From Eisenbergiella tayi (GTDB taxonomy: Bacteria > Bacillota > Clostridia > Lachnospirales > Lachnospiraceae), in contig NZ_MPDJ01000003.1 in assembly GCF_001881565.1 (NCBI RefSeq), positions 426,270-490,269 on the forward strand: a DNA stretch of 64,000 bases, written 5' to 3'. The position numbers were made by a program, and so were the translations under genes. Under the pieces are notes generated by a model that saw only the letters and a program-made list of their open reading frames with translations, searched no databases and was not told the origin of the DNA. How positions within the stretch are numbered: the first letter of the stretch is position 1; each line of letters opens with the position of its first letter. Below, piece by piece: positions 1 to 7,882 of this stretch.

Positions 1-129
1 TGCAGCCGACAGGCAGAGAGGTGTGCCGCCGGACGGTTTCCGGAAAGGGCAGGGGCCAGGGAAAAGGACAGGGACACGGTGCGCAGGAGGGAGGGCCGGG
101 AGGAAAGGGATTACTCGCTTATACAATAA
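1..129 (+). other. possible 3' end of an upstream gene
   Basis: Frame 1 is open from the window edge to a TAA at 127-129 and would encode an Arg/Glu-rich tail of 42 residues. The stretch is purine- and G-rich, and the other two forward frames are also open here, so coding is not certain. No family is recognisable. No clear terminator hairpin separates it from the promoter that follows. Confidence 0.2.
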
Positions 130-153
130 AAACGACAAAAAGTGACAATTACC

Positions 154-182
154 TTGTGCACTTTATATTTTGTGAGTATAAT
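154..182 (+). promoter_or_regulatory. sigma-A-like promoter of the bactofilin/VanY operon
   Basis: TTGTGC at 154-159 and TATAAT at 177-182 are separated by 17 bp, about 35 bp before the bactofilin start. A GATAT at 184-188 could instead be read as a weak sigma-28 -10, but its distance to a TTATAT element is one base off the spacing shared by the other sigma-28 sites here. The sigma-A reading is preferred. Confidence 0.55.
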
Positions 183-217
183 TGATATCATATCGTTGTA
201 TGTGAGGAGAAGGTCCG

Positions 218-904
218 ATGGTTAAGAAAAACGAAGGTAATTTAAAGAAAGCAATGAATGAATTGCTGGGAATCGACGGCGCTGAAAAACGCAGTGAAGT
301 GCAGGCAGGCGGAGCGGAAGAAAGGAAAGAGGAGGCTGAACCGGAAAGAGAACCGGATTCTCCGGTGAGTGAAGAGCCGGAACAGCAGGTACAGGTTCCT
401 TCTGCGGCAGGCGCTGATATGGCTTCCGGCAGGGGAACGCAGGTGAGGGCAGAGAACTTTGCCATGCCCGTTATGGATACTCCCAAGATGGAGTCGGTTA
501 TCACCTCAGATGTTATTATTGAAGGAAATGTGAGATCCGGATCAAACCTCAAGATACTTGGTGAGATCGTAGGGGATGTAGCCTGTGAAGGACAGATAAC
601 CCTGACGGGTAATATCACAGGAGATGTGAGGGCATCTTCTCTGCGTTTTAATTCCGGAAATATCCAGGGAAATGTTACTGTTGTCAACGATGTCACTGTG
701 GAAAAGCAGTCTCACATAAAAGGAGATATTACGGCTGGCAGCCTTATATTTAACGGCTCTGCGGAAGGCAATCTGATGATTTCCCAGAATATGGAGCTGA
801 GGGAATCCTCAGTGGTCATAGGAAATGTATCTGCAGATTGTGTTTCCATGTATAATGGCGCCAGATTAAAAGGCCTGCTGGATGTTGGCGGCTCTGAAAA
901 GTGA
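218..904 (+). CDS. bactofilin family protein (polymer-forming cytoskeletal)
   Basis: The 228-residue protein has a charged, Glu/Pro-rich N-terminal region (about 1-95) followed by a bactofilin beta-helix core (about 100-225). The core shows the regular repeat of short hydrophobic strands and glycines typical of the family (VIIEGNVRSGSNLKILGEI, then GDV and GNV turns). Bactofilins self-assemble without nucleotide into filaments that often anchor cell-wall enzymes. The gene is followed at once by a membrane-bound D,D-carboxypeptidase, which suits that role. AGGAGA precedes the ATG. A second bactofilin, also next to a peptidase-like gene, lies at 24086-24586. The family is clear; the cellular structure it serves is not. 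Confidence 0.88.
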   Translation: MVKKNEGNLKKAMNELLGIDGAEKRSEVQAGGAEERKEEAEPEREPDSPVSEEPEQQVQVPSAAGADMASGRGTQVRAENFAMPVMDTPKMESVITSDVIIEGNVRSGSNLKILGEIVGDVACEGQITLTGNITGDVRASSLRFNSGNIQGNVTVVNDVTVEKQSHIKGDITAGSLIFNGSAEGNLMISQNMELRESSVVIGNVSADCVSMYNGARLKGLLDVGGSEK

Positions 905-917
905 GAGGGTTGTTGAC

Positions 918-1853
918 ATGTCGGATATGGAAATGCAGCTTGAGGCCGCTCCGCAGGAAAACCGCGAAGGAAGGCCTTATTTGGGGAGTGTAGCCTTTTA
1001 TAAACATGTAATATTGTTTTGTGTATTTCTTTTGTTTGTATTGCTGACCGGAACCGTCATTTTCTTTTCTGCACATTATGTATCTCTTAAGAAGGATTAT
1101 GCTGCTGTCTGTGAAGAGTACCGGACTGTTTCTCAGGAGCGGGATGATTATAAAAAACAGTTTGCTGCCGCTGCGGCTGAAAGCGGCCGTGTGCTGAAGG
1201 ATGAAACTTCAAAAACAGACATTGTACGCGGAGATTTTTCGATTCCTTTTCATGCGGATCCGGAGGACTGGAGATATCTTCTCATCAATGAGGCCCATCC
1301 GCTGAATCCTGAATATACGGTAAAGCTGGCGCCGACACGGAACGGGCAGTTTGTGGATCAGCGAATCGTTTACCAGCTGGAAAAGATGATTGATGATGCG
1401 GCAAAAGAAGGATATTCCCTTATTATCTGTTCTTCCTACAGAGATTATGAAAGGCAGAACGAACTGCAGAAAGAATCTATTTCACAGTATATGGACAAGG
1501 GGCTTTCTTATCATGATGCTTTTTTCCGGGTAAAGCGTACGCTTGCCTTAACCGGCACGAGTGAACATCATACAGGGCTTTCCGTAGATATTGTGGGAGA
1601 GGATTACCAGTGCCTTGATGAGGAACAGGCGAAGAGGCCGGAAGCGATCTGGCTGGCGGAACATTGTGCCGAGTATGGGTTTGTTGTCCGTTATGACAGG
1701 GGAAAAGAAGATATTACCGGAATGGATTATGAATCCTGGCATTTCCGTTATGTGGGAAAAGAGGCGGCGGCCTTCATGGAGGAGTATGATCTCTGCCTGG
1801 AGGAATTTTCGGATATGGTTGAATTTTTTCACCGGCCTGATGAAAGCGAATAA
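918..1853 (+). CDS. membrane-anchored D-alanyl-D-alanine carboxypeptidase, VanY/M15B type
   Basis: Near the N-terminus is one membrane segment (VILFCVFLLFVLLTGTVIFF), then a short helical linker and a C-terminal M15B peptidase domain. The zinc-binding set is visible: SEHHTGLSVDI supplies the His and Asp ligands, and the ESWHFRYVG motif the catalytic Glu and last His. The enzyme should trim the terminal D-Ala of peptidoglycan stem peptides outside the membrane. An upstream in-frame ATG at 882 overlaps the bactofilin gene. The ATG at 918, with GAGAGGG about 9 bases before it, is the better start and gives 311 residues. It is probably co-transcribed with the bactofilin. Confidence 0.87.
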   Translation: MSDMEMQLEAAPQENREGRPYLGSVAFYKHVILFCVFLLFVLLTGTVIFFSAHYVSLKKDYAAVCEEYRTVSQERDDYKKQFAAAAAESGRVLKDETSKTDIVRGDFSIPFHADPEDWRYLLINEAHPLNPEYTVKLAPTRNGQFVDQRIVYQLEKMIDDAAKEGYSLIICSSYRDYERQNELQKESISQYMDKGLSYHDAFFRVKRTLALTGTSEHHTGLSVDIVGEDYQCLDEEQAKRPEAIWLAEHCAEYGFVVRYDRGKEDITGMDYESWHFRYVGKEAAAFMEEYDLCLEEFSDMVEFFHRPDESE

Positions 1854-1856
1854 ATT

Positions 1857-3440
1857 GTGGCTTTAGAAAAGTTATAACAATTTATAAAAAAGGGATCTGC
1901 TGTTAGGGCGGCACTCATAAAATAGCATAGGAATGTTTTAGGGAAACGGCGTAGCATCGGATATGCCGTTTCTCCGTTTGATAGGTCATAGAGCAAGGAT
2001 GCTGGGATTATTCCCACAAAGTCATAGGAAATATCAATCTGCTGTTCCCTATGCTCGCTTGACTTGGCGGGAGTATGGACATATACTGTCTTTACCATAT
2101 CATTCAAAATGGGGTGCATCAGCTCGTCCAAGTCGAGATACTTCCGTACTTTGCCGATAAACCTGCCAATGCTTTCTGACTGTTCTTCCTGCTCATAGTC
2201 GTTGGAGAGCATTTGAAATCTGCTGTCAGATAATTTCCCGTTGGCGTTATCTTCGTAAATACGCTTAAATAGTCGGTAAAGTTCTATAACGCGCCGTTCA
2301 CTTTGCGCCAGTTGCCACTGCTTTGTCGTAAGTTCTCTCTTTACTTCGGCTTTCTGTTTTGCGCCCATTGCCGCCCTAAAGTGTTCCTCATGGGTAGACA
2401 CACAGGCAATCACAAGATGCATATGAGCAAATACACCCTGTTCCAATACAACGGCGCGGATAAAATGAGTAGGGCAGACTTCTTTCCTTTTCAGCCTTGA
2501 AGTGGAACAAACAAAATGGTCTTGCCGCGCTTCAAAGTTCTTACGTGTACAGTAATTCAGCTTTTCCCCACAATCGGTGCAACGTATAATTCCATAAAAT
2601 AGATTGGTCTTTCCTGTCCTCGTCAGGCGGTGTTTGTTTTACGGAGTTCCTGCACCCGTTCCCATGTGTCAGCATCTATGATTGCTTCATGGGTGTTTTC
2701 AAATACTAGCTGTTTTTTGAGGGAATTGTAATAGGTCTTTTGCTCCTGTAGGACTGTTTGTAGGTCTTGCGGTTTACCGTATATCGCTGATACTCTGGAC
2801 GCTATAAAATGTCGGCTATGGTGTCGCTCGTCCAGTTATACGGATTATCCGGCTACGTGTTCCATGTCGCTTTGCCTGTCCGTTGAAAATGGATAGTCTG
2901 TGTGATGATTTTATCCTCTTTCAGAATACAGGCAATCTGCGACGGTCCGTATCCCTCTAAGCAGAGAGGAAATATCCGCTTGACTACTTCGGCGGCGGTT
3001 TCGTCCACAATCCATTGTGTTTATTGTCGGGGGCTTTCATGTAGCTATTGGGCGGACTGGTACAGCGATGCTCGTCCACTTCGCCTTTGGATTTCATCAC
3101 AGCGTGGATTTTCTTGCTTGTGTCTTTTATATACCACTCGTTAATGATATTCAAAAAAGGGGTGAAGTAGTTTTCTTGTTGGTTTGCGCTGTTGATACCG
3201 TTATTGATAGCGATAAACCGAACGTCCTTTTCTACAAATATGACTTCGGTATAAAAGCCCACTTTCAGATAATCACGCCCAAGCCGCGACATATCCTTGA
3301 CTATCAACGTAGATACTTCGCCATTCTCAAGCCGCTCTAACAGTTTGTTTCAACTCGGACGGTTGAAGTTCGTACCCGAACTTCCTGTAAATCCAATTAA
3401 ATGATGTACCCGTTATTTCACTGTTACTCGCACAATGATT
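1857..3440 (-). pseudogene. decayed large serine recombinase (TnpX/Tn4451-like)
   Basis: Read on the minus strand, several frames together give a large serine recombinase. Near 3390 is a GTNFNRP stretch of the catalytic domain. The frame at 3307-2984 has VKDMSRLGRDYL and the NGINSANQQENYFTPF region. Around 2700 are the IIDADTWERVQELR motif and, after a frame change, the zinc ribbon (IIRCTDCGEKLNY). The frame at 2446-1829 carries the C-terminal coiled-coil and DUF4368-like region ending in SYDFVGIIPASLLYDL. The frames are interrupted and the coiled-coil is shortened, so no working enzyme can be made. Such recombinases move integrative or mobilisable elements; this one marks a former element in this patch. 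Confidence 0.85.
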
Positions 3441-3698
3441 TGCACATTTCGTTTTCAGTTTTCCATTCGAACTCTCTTTTCACTACCTACAATACCGCAG
3501 AGAACGATTTTACCAAAGTTTCAGAGAAGATTTTTCAAAAAGTTTCTCTCATTTCTTAATACGGGGAGAATCCCAAAATGCCAAACACAAAACCAATTTA
3601 GGGCAAAAAATATTGCTGCACATAACGGCTGCAATACCATAACGTTTGACTTTATTTAATTCACCTAAAAACCTTAAGCTTTTGTTTTTCTCTTACCG
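3441..3698. other. AT-rich intergenic stretch, no gene seen
   Basis: Together with the promoter that follows, this is a gap of about 330 bases between the recombinase remnant and the DUF3796-like gene. The short open frame inside has no recognisable family or good ribosome site. It is probably eroded sequence from the 5' side of the recombinase. Confidence 0.4.
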
Positions 3699-3727
3699 TT
3701 GATTTCAGAAAAGAAATGAGGTATATT
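3699..3727 (+). promoter_or_regulatory. sigma-A-like promoter of the DUF3796/XRE pair
   Basis: TTGATT at 3699-3704 and TATATT at 3722-3727 are 17 bp apart, about 45 bp before the ATG at 3773, which has an AGAAGGAG ribosome site. The XRE protein encoded downstream may bind here; that is inference only. Confidence 0.5.
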
Positions 3728-3772
3728 TATAACACAAAGTGCGAAATATATCACTATAGAAGGAGTAGAACA

Positions 3773-4123
3773 ATGAAAAATTGGTATGGCTGTATAGGTT
3801 TTCTTTCGCTGTTAGGATTTTGAGGTATATTTGGAGATGAACCTTTAGTCCTATATTTCTTTGCATTTGCCTTATTCTTTGAATATTTTTGGGTGACTCC
3901 TGATGAAATGTTCATAGTAACAATGAGAAAATGCGCTACATTTGCTTTCGCTTCAAATCTTTTAATTATCACGTCTGCAACTTTGATACTGTCATATTTT
4001 AATCTTAGCAGCAATCCATTAGCTGCTGGAACAGCATTAGGGGTTGGAGCGTCAATAGCTGTTTTTGTATTTTTAACGTTTGCTATGGAAATAAAAGAAA
4101 GGTTAAATGCAAAAAATGATTAA
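3773..4123 (+). pseudogene. DUF3796-like small membrane protein gene with in-frame TGA
   Basis: The reading frame starts at the ATG at 3773 behind AGAAGGAG. It encodes a start typical of DUF3796 proteins (MKNWYGCIGFLSLLGF), meets TGA at 3821-3823, and continues in the same frame without another stop to 4123 with EYFWVTPDEMF and two membrane segments. The full frame would be 116 codons, close to family length as I recall it. Similarity continues smoothly across the TGA, which points to a recent nonsense mutation or a sequencing error. A restart at the ATG at 3908 would give a truncated protein. DUF3796 genes commonly pair with a small XRE regulator, as here. Confidence 0.75.
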
Positions 4124-4328
4124 AAACAGAATAAAAGAGTATAGAGCGAGATTTGATATGAAGCAGGAGGAATTAGCCTCAAAAGTAGGTGTACGTCGTG
4201 AAACAATCGGAAACCTCAAAAAGGGAAAGTATAACCCCTCTTTAGTTTTGGCATGGAATATAGCAAAAGTGTTTGATGTAACGATTGAAGAAATATTTAC
4301 GGTTGAGGAGGAGAAAAAATTGAAGTAA
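4107..4328 (+). CDS. XRE/Cro-CI family HTH transcriptional regulator (YozG-like)
   Basis: This small DNA-binding protein (73 residues, or 70 from the second ATG at 4116) is almost entirely one helix-turn-helix domain: [20 protein letters not shown] is followed by the [16 protein letters not shown] third-helix region and an acidic and basic tail. The gene overlaps the end of the DUF3796-like frame by 17 bases, so the two are translationally linked. AAAGG at 4098-4102 suits neither start perfectly. This regulator type usually controls its own small operon. It is intact although both neighbours are broken. Confidence 0.85.
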   Translation: MQKMIKNRIKEYRARFDMKQEELASKVGVRRETIGNLKKGKYNPSLVLAWNIAKVFDVTIEEIFTVEEEKKLK

Positions 4329-4512
4329 AAATAAATAAAGTCGAATGGATCTTATGCCCTGTTTGTGGCATAAGATACGATTAAAATTCGAGCATATATG
4401 GAGCTAAAGAAGTTCCCTCTGTACTGTCTCAAATGTAAGCGAGAAACTTTATATTAACATACGACAATTACACATGTCAGTTATCAAAGAGCCAGATGCA
4501 CAGACGCAGTAA
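4322..4512 (+). pseudogene. frameshifted cysteine-rich KTR-domain protein
   Basis: The frame from 4322 gives [16 protein letters not shown] and stops soon after. One base shift then gives IKIRAYMELKKFPLYCLKCK with RET, and a second shift gives a tail ending VIKEPDAQTQ at TAA 4510-4512. Put together these match the short cysteine-rich KTR proteins often carried at the ends of conjugative or mobilisable transposons: CPVC and CLKC as zinc-ribbon pairs and the conserved IKEPDA tail. There is no ATG; the first candidate codon is ATT at 4319. With two frame changes it is non-functional. Confidence 0.72.
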
Positions 4513-4592
4513 GGGCATGGGTAAGTTTTTTATACTAGTACCCCTCAAAATGGCGTCCTATTGCGTAACAAAACAGGATATATTTCATTATT

Positions 4593-6113
4593 TTAAATTA
4601 GCTTATCTGCAACTTTCAGCTCTTCTAATTCCAATTCATATTGCTTGATTGCATTTTTCAATAACCATTTTCGATTTTCACTTTTCCATGTTTGTAAGTT
4701 TTTTCTATCATAAAAAAGAGAAAAATCTTGTATTGTACAGGAAAGTTTTGTATGTATATGTGCCCAATCGTGTAGCTCTTTTGGGGGTATTGGCAACTCG
4801 CTTTGCTTAAAAGACCATTTTGAAATTTCAATATTAAGAGGGGCAACGCTATCTATGAGTTGTTCCTCTGTTATGGTGTTGTTAAGGTATTCTCTAAAGA
4901 TTTTGATATACTGCTCTGCCGCCGATATAATATTTACGGTGTATTCTCTCGTGATTTTAATTAATTCGTCTTTGCTCATGGTATCTTCTTTAAGGCTCTT
5001 GATTAATTCATATGAACCATGCACATCGATGTGAACCCCTTTTGTAAAAATGGTATTCTTTGAACTACGATACCACCATTTTTTGTCCTGCAAATCATCA
5101 ACCCATGTGGTGTGGCAAATATAATTACAATCTACCATATCGTCTTCGTCATATCCGAAATAACACCAAACAATATTTGCCGCATGGCCTTTATGATGTG
5201 CTTCTGCAATTTCATTCTGGTGTACTTCATAATAAAGCACTTTGTTTTTTATTTCCGTTGCAATTTCAGCAATTTGCTCCATAGAGCATTGGAAGCGCAA
5301 AATTACTTTAACAGACAGTCTTTTTGCTCCGGCATGATGTACTGGTTCAACATTATAGATAATGTAGTCATCTGTTTCCTCATATATTTTTGCAACTTTG
5401 TAGGGATTGTATTCTTCAACATCAAAAAATATCGTTCCCCCTATACTTGAACGGAAAATAGGTTGTTGAAAGTTGTGTCCATTTTTCCTATTTGAAACTT
5501 CTGCAAAGTGAAATATTGCTTCGTTTATTGCTTCAAGAGATTTCTTTCCTTTTCTAATCCAAAAATGTGAGGTTAGTGCATCACACACGAAACTTGTATA
5601 CAGACTTATTTTTCTATTTTCATCAAAGCCGGAAAACTGCTCAGCTCCACAAGAGGCTAAAACTGCAAAACCACGTCCGGCAAAATGCTCTACCGTTTCA
5701 TCAAGGTTTATTATCGGAACATTATCAAGTGCAAAACCTCCAGAATGGCAACTATCTATAATTACAATTTTATTTTTTGTTTGTATTTGTTCTATTGTAT
5801 TAATGAGGTCTTGTAGTTCAATTAAACCATCGCTTAATACTAAACAATTCTTCCCGCCATGACCAGAAAAGTATAAGATAAATGTATCATCCTCTGTTGA
5901 GTCTTTAAGGGCAGTATGTATTGATGTAACAAGCTCGATTTTTGTTACTATTCCCGTTTCGCCACATAGAATTATATTGTTTGAACTTACATTCAATCCA
6001 TGAATAAGTGCCGTTCTCATTGCAAACAAATCATTTTTGCACAAAGGCAAAGGAGAACACTTAATTGTTAAATAATCACATACTCCCACTAATAGTGCCT
6101 TTATAGTTCCCAT
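4593..6113 (-). CDS. caspase-like (peptidase C14) protein with unknown C-terminal half
   Basis: The N-terminal 250 or so residues form a caspase/metacaspase fold. It starts MGTIKALLVGVCDY, has the catalytic His in YFSGHGG and the catalytic Cys in IDSCHSGG, and later the LASCGAEQFSGF segment. Cysteine proteases of this fold cleave after basic or acidic residues and in bacteria often act as effectors of stress or phage-defence systems. The C-terminal 220 or so residues (starting about FDVEEYNPYKVAKIYEE) match no family I recognise; they are rich in Trp and His and end in helices. The ATG at 6113 is chosen because AAAGGTGG lies 9 bases before it; in-frame starts at 6122 and 6239 lack such a site. 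The gene stands alone, oriented against its neighbours, and is AT-rich. Confidence 0.82.
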   Translation of the reverse strand: MGTIKALLVGVCDYLTIKCSPLPLCKNDLFAMRTALIHGLNVSSNNIILCGETGIVTKIELVTSIHTALKDSTEDDTFILYFSGHGGKNCLVLSDGLIELQDLINTIEQIQTKNKIVIIDSCHSGGFALDNVPIINLDETVEHFAGRGFAVLASCGAEQFSGFDENRKISLYTSFVCDALTSHFWIRKGKKSLEAINEAIFHFAEVSNRKNGHNFQQPIFRSSIGGTIFFDVEEYNPYKVAKIYEETDDYIIYNVEPVHHAGAKRLSVKVILRFQCSMEQIAEIATEIKNKVLYYEVHQNEIAEAHHKGHAANIVWCYFGYDEDDMVDCNYICHTTWVDDLQDKKWWYRSSKNTIFTKGVHIDVHGSYELIKSLKEDTMSKDELIKITREYTVNIISAAEQYIKIFREYLNNTITEEQLIDSVAPLNIEISKWSFKQSELPIPPKELHDWAHIHTKLSCTIQDFSLFYDRKNLQTWKSENRKWLLKNAIKQYELELEELKVADKLI

Positions 6114-6590
6114 GTTTACCATCCACCTTTTAATTTTAATACTTTTACGAATTTCTCCTTGATATTTTACTACGAGTTTATGCTTTTTGCTATCAAAATC
6201 ATTATTAAACTCCAAGTTGTGTCGCACATTAGGACACAAGTTAACAAAGCAGGCATATGGTCTTTTAAACGATATGCCCGTTTTGGTTTCACCCTGTATG
6301 GCAGCTACCCTAATTCAGTTTATTAGTTGATACTGTTTTATGAATAGTTACCTTTTGCGGATTCCTTTTTTATTGATCTTAAAAACTACACAGGTTCGTC
6401 AAAGTATAACAGGAAGTATAATGATTCTATTGCGTAAATACCCTCTGTATGTTATTCTTATTTCGTCATCTGGCAGTATCTAAGCTGCCGGATTATTCAG
6501 GCCCGGGTGGCCGTCTATCATTTCCGTGCTTCCTTTTCGGAGCAAATACCAGGTGATGACAGGAAAATAAAATAAAGGAGGGCATTGCTT
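6114..6590. other. intergenic region between the caspase-like and Rpn genes
   Basis: This gap holds the leader of the caspase-like gene. A 7-bp inverted repeat, TTGTGTC at 6217-6223 and GACACAA at 6233-6239, could be an operator for that gene, but no confident -35/-10 pair was found. A small stem GGCATAT/ATATGCC at 6252-6278 is followed by only four T. No further coding signal is visible. Confidence 0.4.
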
Positions 6591-7616
6591 ATGGCAAACA
6601 GGCTCAAAGACTATTTCCCGCTCATAAGGGAAAGAAAGGAGGTGCTGGAGGAGATCGACGCATCGGTGGGCTTAAGAACCATTTTTAACAGCTGGGAACA
6701 GGAGCAGAGGGAAGAATTCCTTGATTTCTGTACCGGGGTAAAAGGGGTTAAAATTCTCTATGATTCTTTTTTTAAGGAAATAATGAACCCGGAATATGCG
6801 CCGGGCAGGCTGAATCAATTCCTGTCACTGCTTATAGGGGAAAAGGTTACAATTAAGCAGGTAATTCCCAATGACAGTACGAGGATTGCGGCAGAGGGTT
6901 CTCTGCTCATTACCGATATTGTCGTGGAATTTGAAGATGGAGCTCTGGCGGATATCGAGATCCAGAAAATAGGCTATGCTTTTCCCGGAGAACGCAGCGC
7001 ATGCTATTCGGCGGATCTGCTGCTGAGACAGTACAAAAGAGTCAGGGAGAAGCAGCGGGGGCAAAAAGGAAAGTTCAGCTATAAGAATATCAAAAATGTC
7101 TATACTATCGTTATATTTGAAAAAAGCCCCATGGAAATCAGGATGCTGGAAAACAGGTATATCCATAAATCGTTCTGGGGATTTGATACGGGGCTGAAGA
7201 TGAATCTTCTGCAAAATTTTATCTTCATAGCGCTTGACATATTTCGAAAAAACATGGAAAATAAAACTGTAGAAAACGAATTGGATGCCTGGCTGATGTT
7301 TTTTGCTTCGGAGGAACCGAAGCGCATTATTGAACTGATTGAAAGCTATCCGGGCTTCCGTGAAATCTACGGGGATATTTATGAAATCTGTCTCAATATG
7401 GAGAAGGTGATGGGAATGTATTCAAAGGAATTGCAGGAACTTGATCGGAATACGGTGCAATATATGATTGATGAAATGCAGGAAACGATAGATGCCCAGA
7501 AGCAGGCTCTGAATGAGCAGTCTGAAACTATTAAGAGCCAGGCGCAGATAATAAGCGAACAAAAACGACAATATGAGGAACTTCTCCGCCGTGTAGAAAA
7601 ACTAGAAGAAAAATAA
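6591..7616 (+). CDS. Rpn-family PD-(D/E)XK nuclease / putative transposase
   Basis: The 341-residue protein belongs to the recombination-promoting nuclease group (PDDEXK_2). The N-terminal helical part has VKILYDSFFKEIMNP and RLNQFLSLLIGEKV. The nuclease core shows TDIVVEFEDGALADIEIQK, giving the D-ExQK catalytic set, followed by RSACYSADLLLRQY. The C-terminus is a coiled coil of repeated Gln/Glu heptads (about 290-341). Such proteins cut DNA in RecA-independent exchange; many are multi-copy and mobile, but no terminal repeats are seen here. The ATG at 6591 follows AAAGGAGGG; a TTG two codons upstream is unlikely. It appears intact. Confidence 0.83.
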   Translation: MANRLKDYFPLIRERKEVLEEIDASVGLRTIFNSWEQEQREEFLDFCTGVKGVKILYDSFFKEIMNPEYAPGRLNQFLSLLIGEKVTIKQVIPNDSTRIAAEGSLLITDIVVEFEDGALADIEIQKIGYAFPGERSACYSADLLLRQYKRVREKQRGQKGKFSYKNIKNVYTIVIFEKSPMEIRMLENRYIHKSFWGFDTGLKMNLLQNFIFIALDIFRKNMENKTVENELDAWLMFFASEEPKRIIELIESYPGFREIYGDIYEICLNMEKVMGMYSKELQELDRNTVQYMIDEMQETIDAQKQALNEQSETIKSQAQIISEQKRQYEELLRRVEKLEEK

Positions 7617-7636
7617 AGTAAACAAGAAATAAGCAA

Positions 7637-7693
7637 CAGGCCATGGAACCGCAGAATCAGGGAACCATGGCCTGTTTGTATATGGTTACCCTG
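7637..7693 (+). terminator. two overlapping hairpins after the Rpn gene
   Basis: A perfect 10-bp stem, CAGGCCATGG (7637-7646) with CCATGGCCTG (7665-7674), is followed only by TTTGTA. A second stem, CAGGGAACCAT (7658-7668) with ATGGTTACCCTG (7682-7693), shares bases with the first, so only one can form at a time. The first is most simply an imperfect terminator of the Rpn gene. Confidence 0.5.
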
Positions 7694-7882
7694 TCTTCAA
7701 AAAGCACCTTACCTAACTCGTTTTTTGAATAGAAACAAATTCTTTTTTCTCCATACATGTTTCAAAATCCGTTATTCTGCAGAAAATAGGAAAAGTAATA
7801 TTGCAGATTTTATAAAAACAGCCATATGAGCAGCTGTATTACTAGTCAGACAGAATAAGGAAAATAAAGAGGAGAAAACGAG

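Noticed and set aside
163..188. Sigma-28 promoter in front of the first bactofilin
   Set aside because: The GATAT is preceded by TT instead of a CG pair and the spacing is one base off the nine consistent sites; a sigma-A promoter with 17-bp spacing fits better.
3821..3823. TGA read as selenocysteine or as tryptophan
   Set aside because: There is no hairpin of the expected type after the codon, the family has no Cys or Trp expected there as far as I recall, and other genes here use TGA as stop.
3893..4123. Separate small gene for the C-terminal part of the DUF3796-like protein
   Set aside because: The frame continues upstream through the single TGA with family similarity to the ATG at 3773; the internal start lacks a ribosome site.
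7617..7882. LicT/BglG-type RNA antiterminator or catabolite-repression site before the PTS gene
   Set aside because: No sequence close to the known antiterminator or cre consensus was found by eye.
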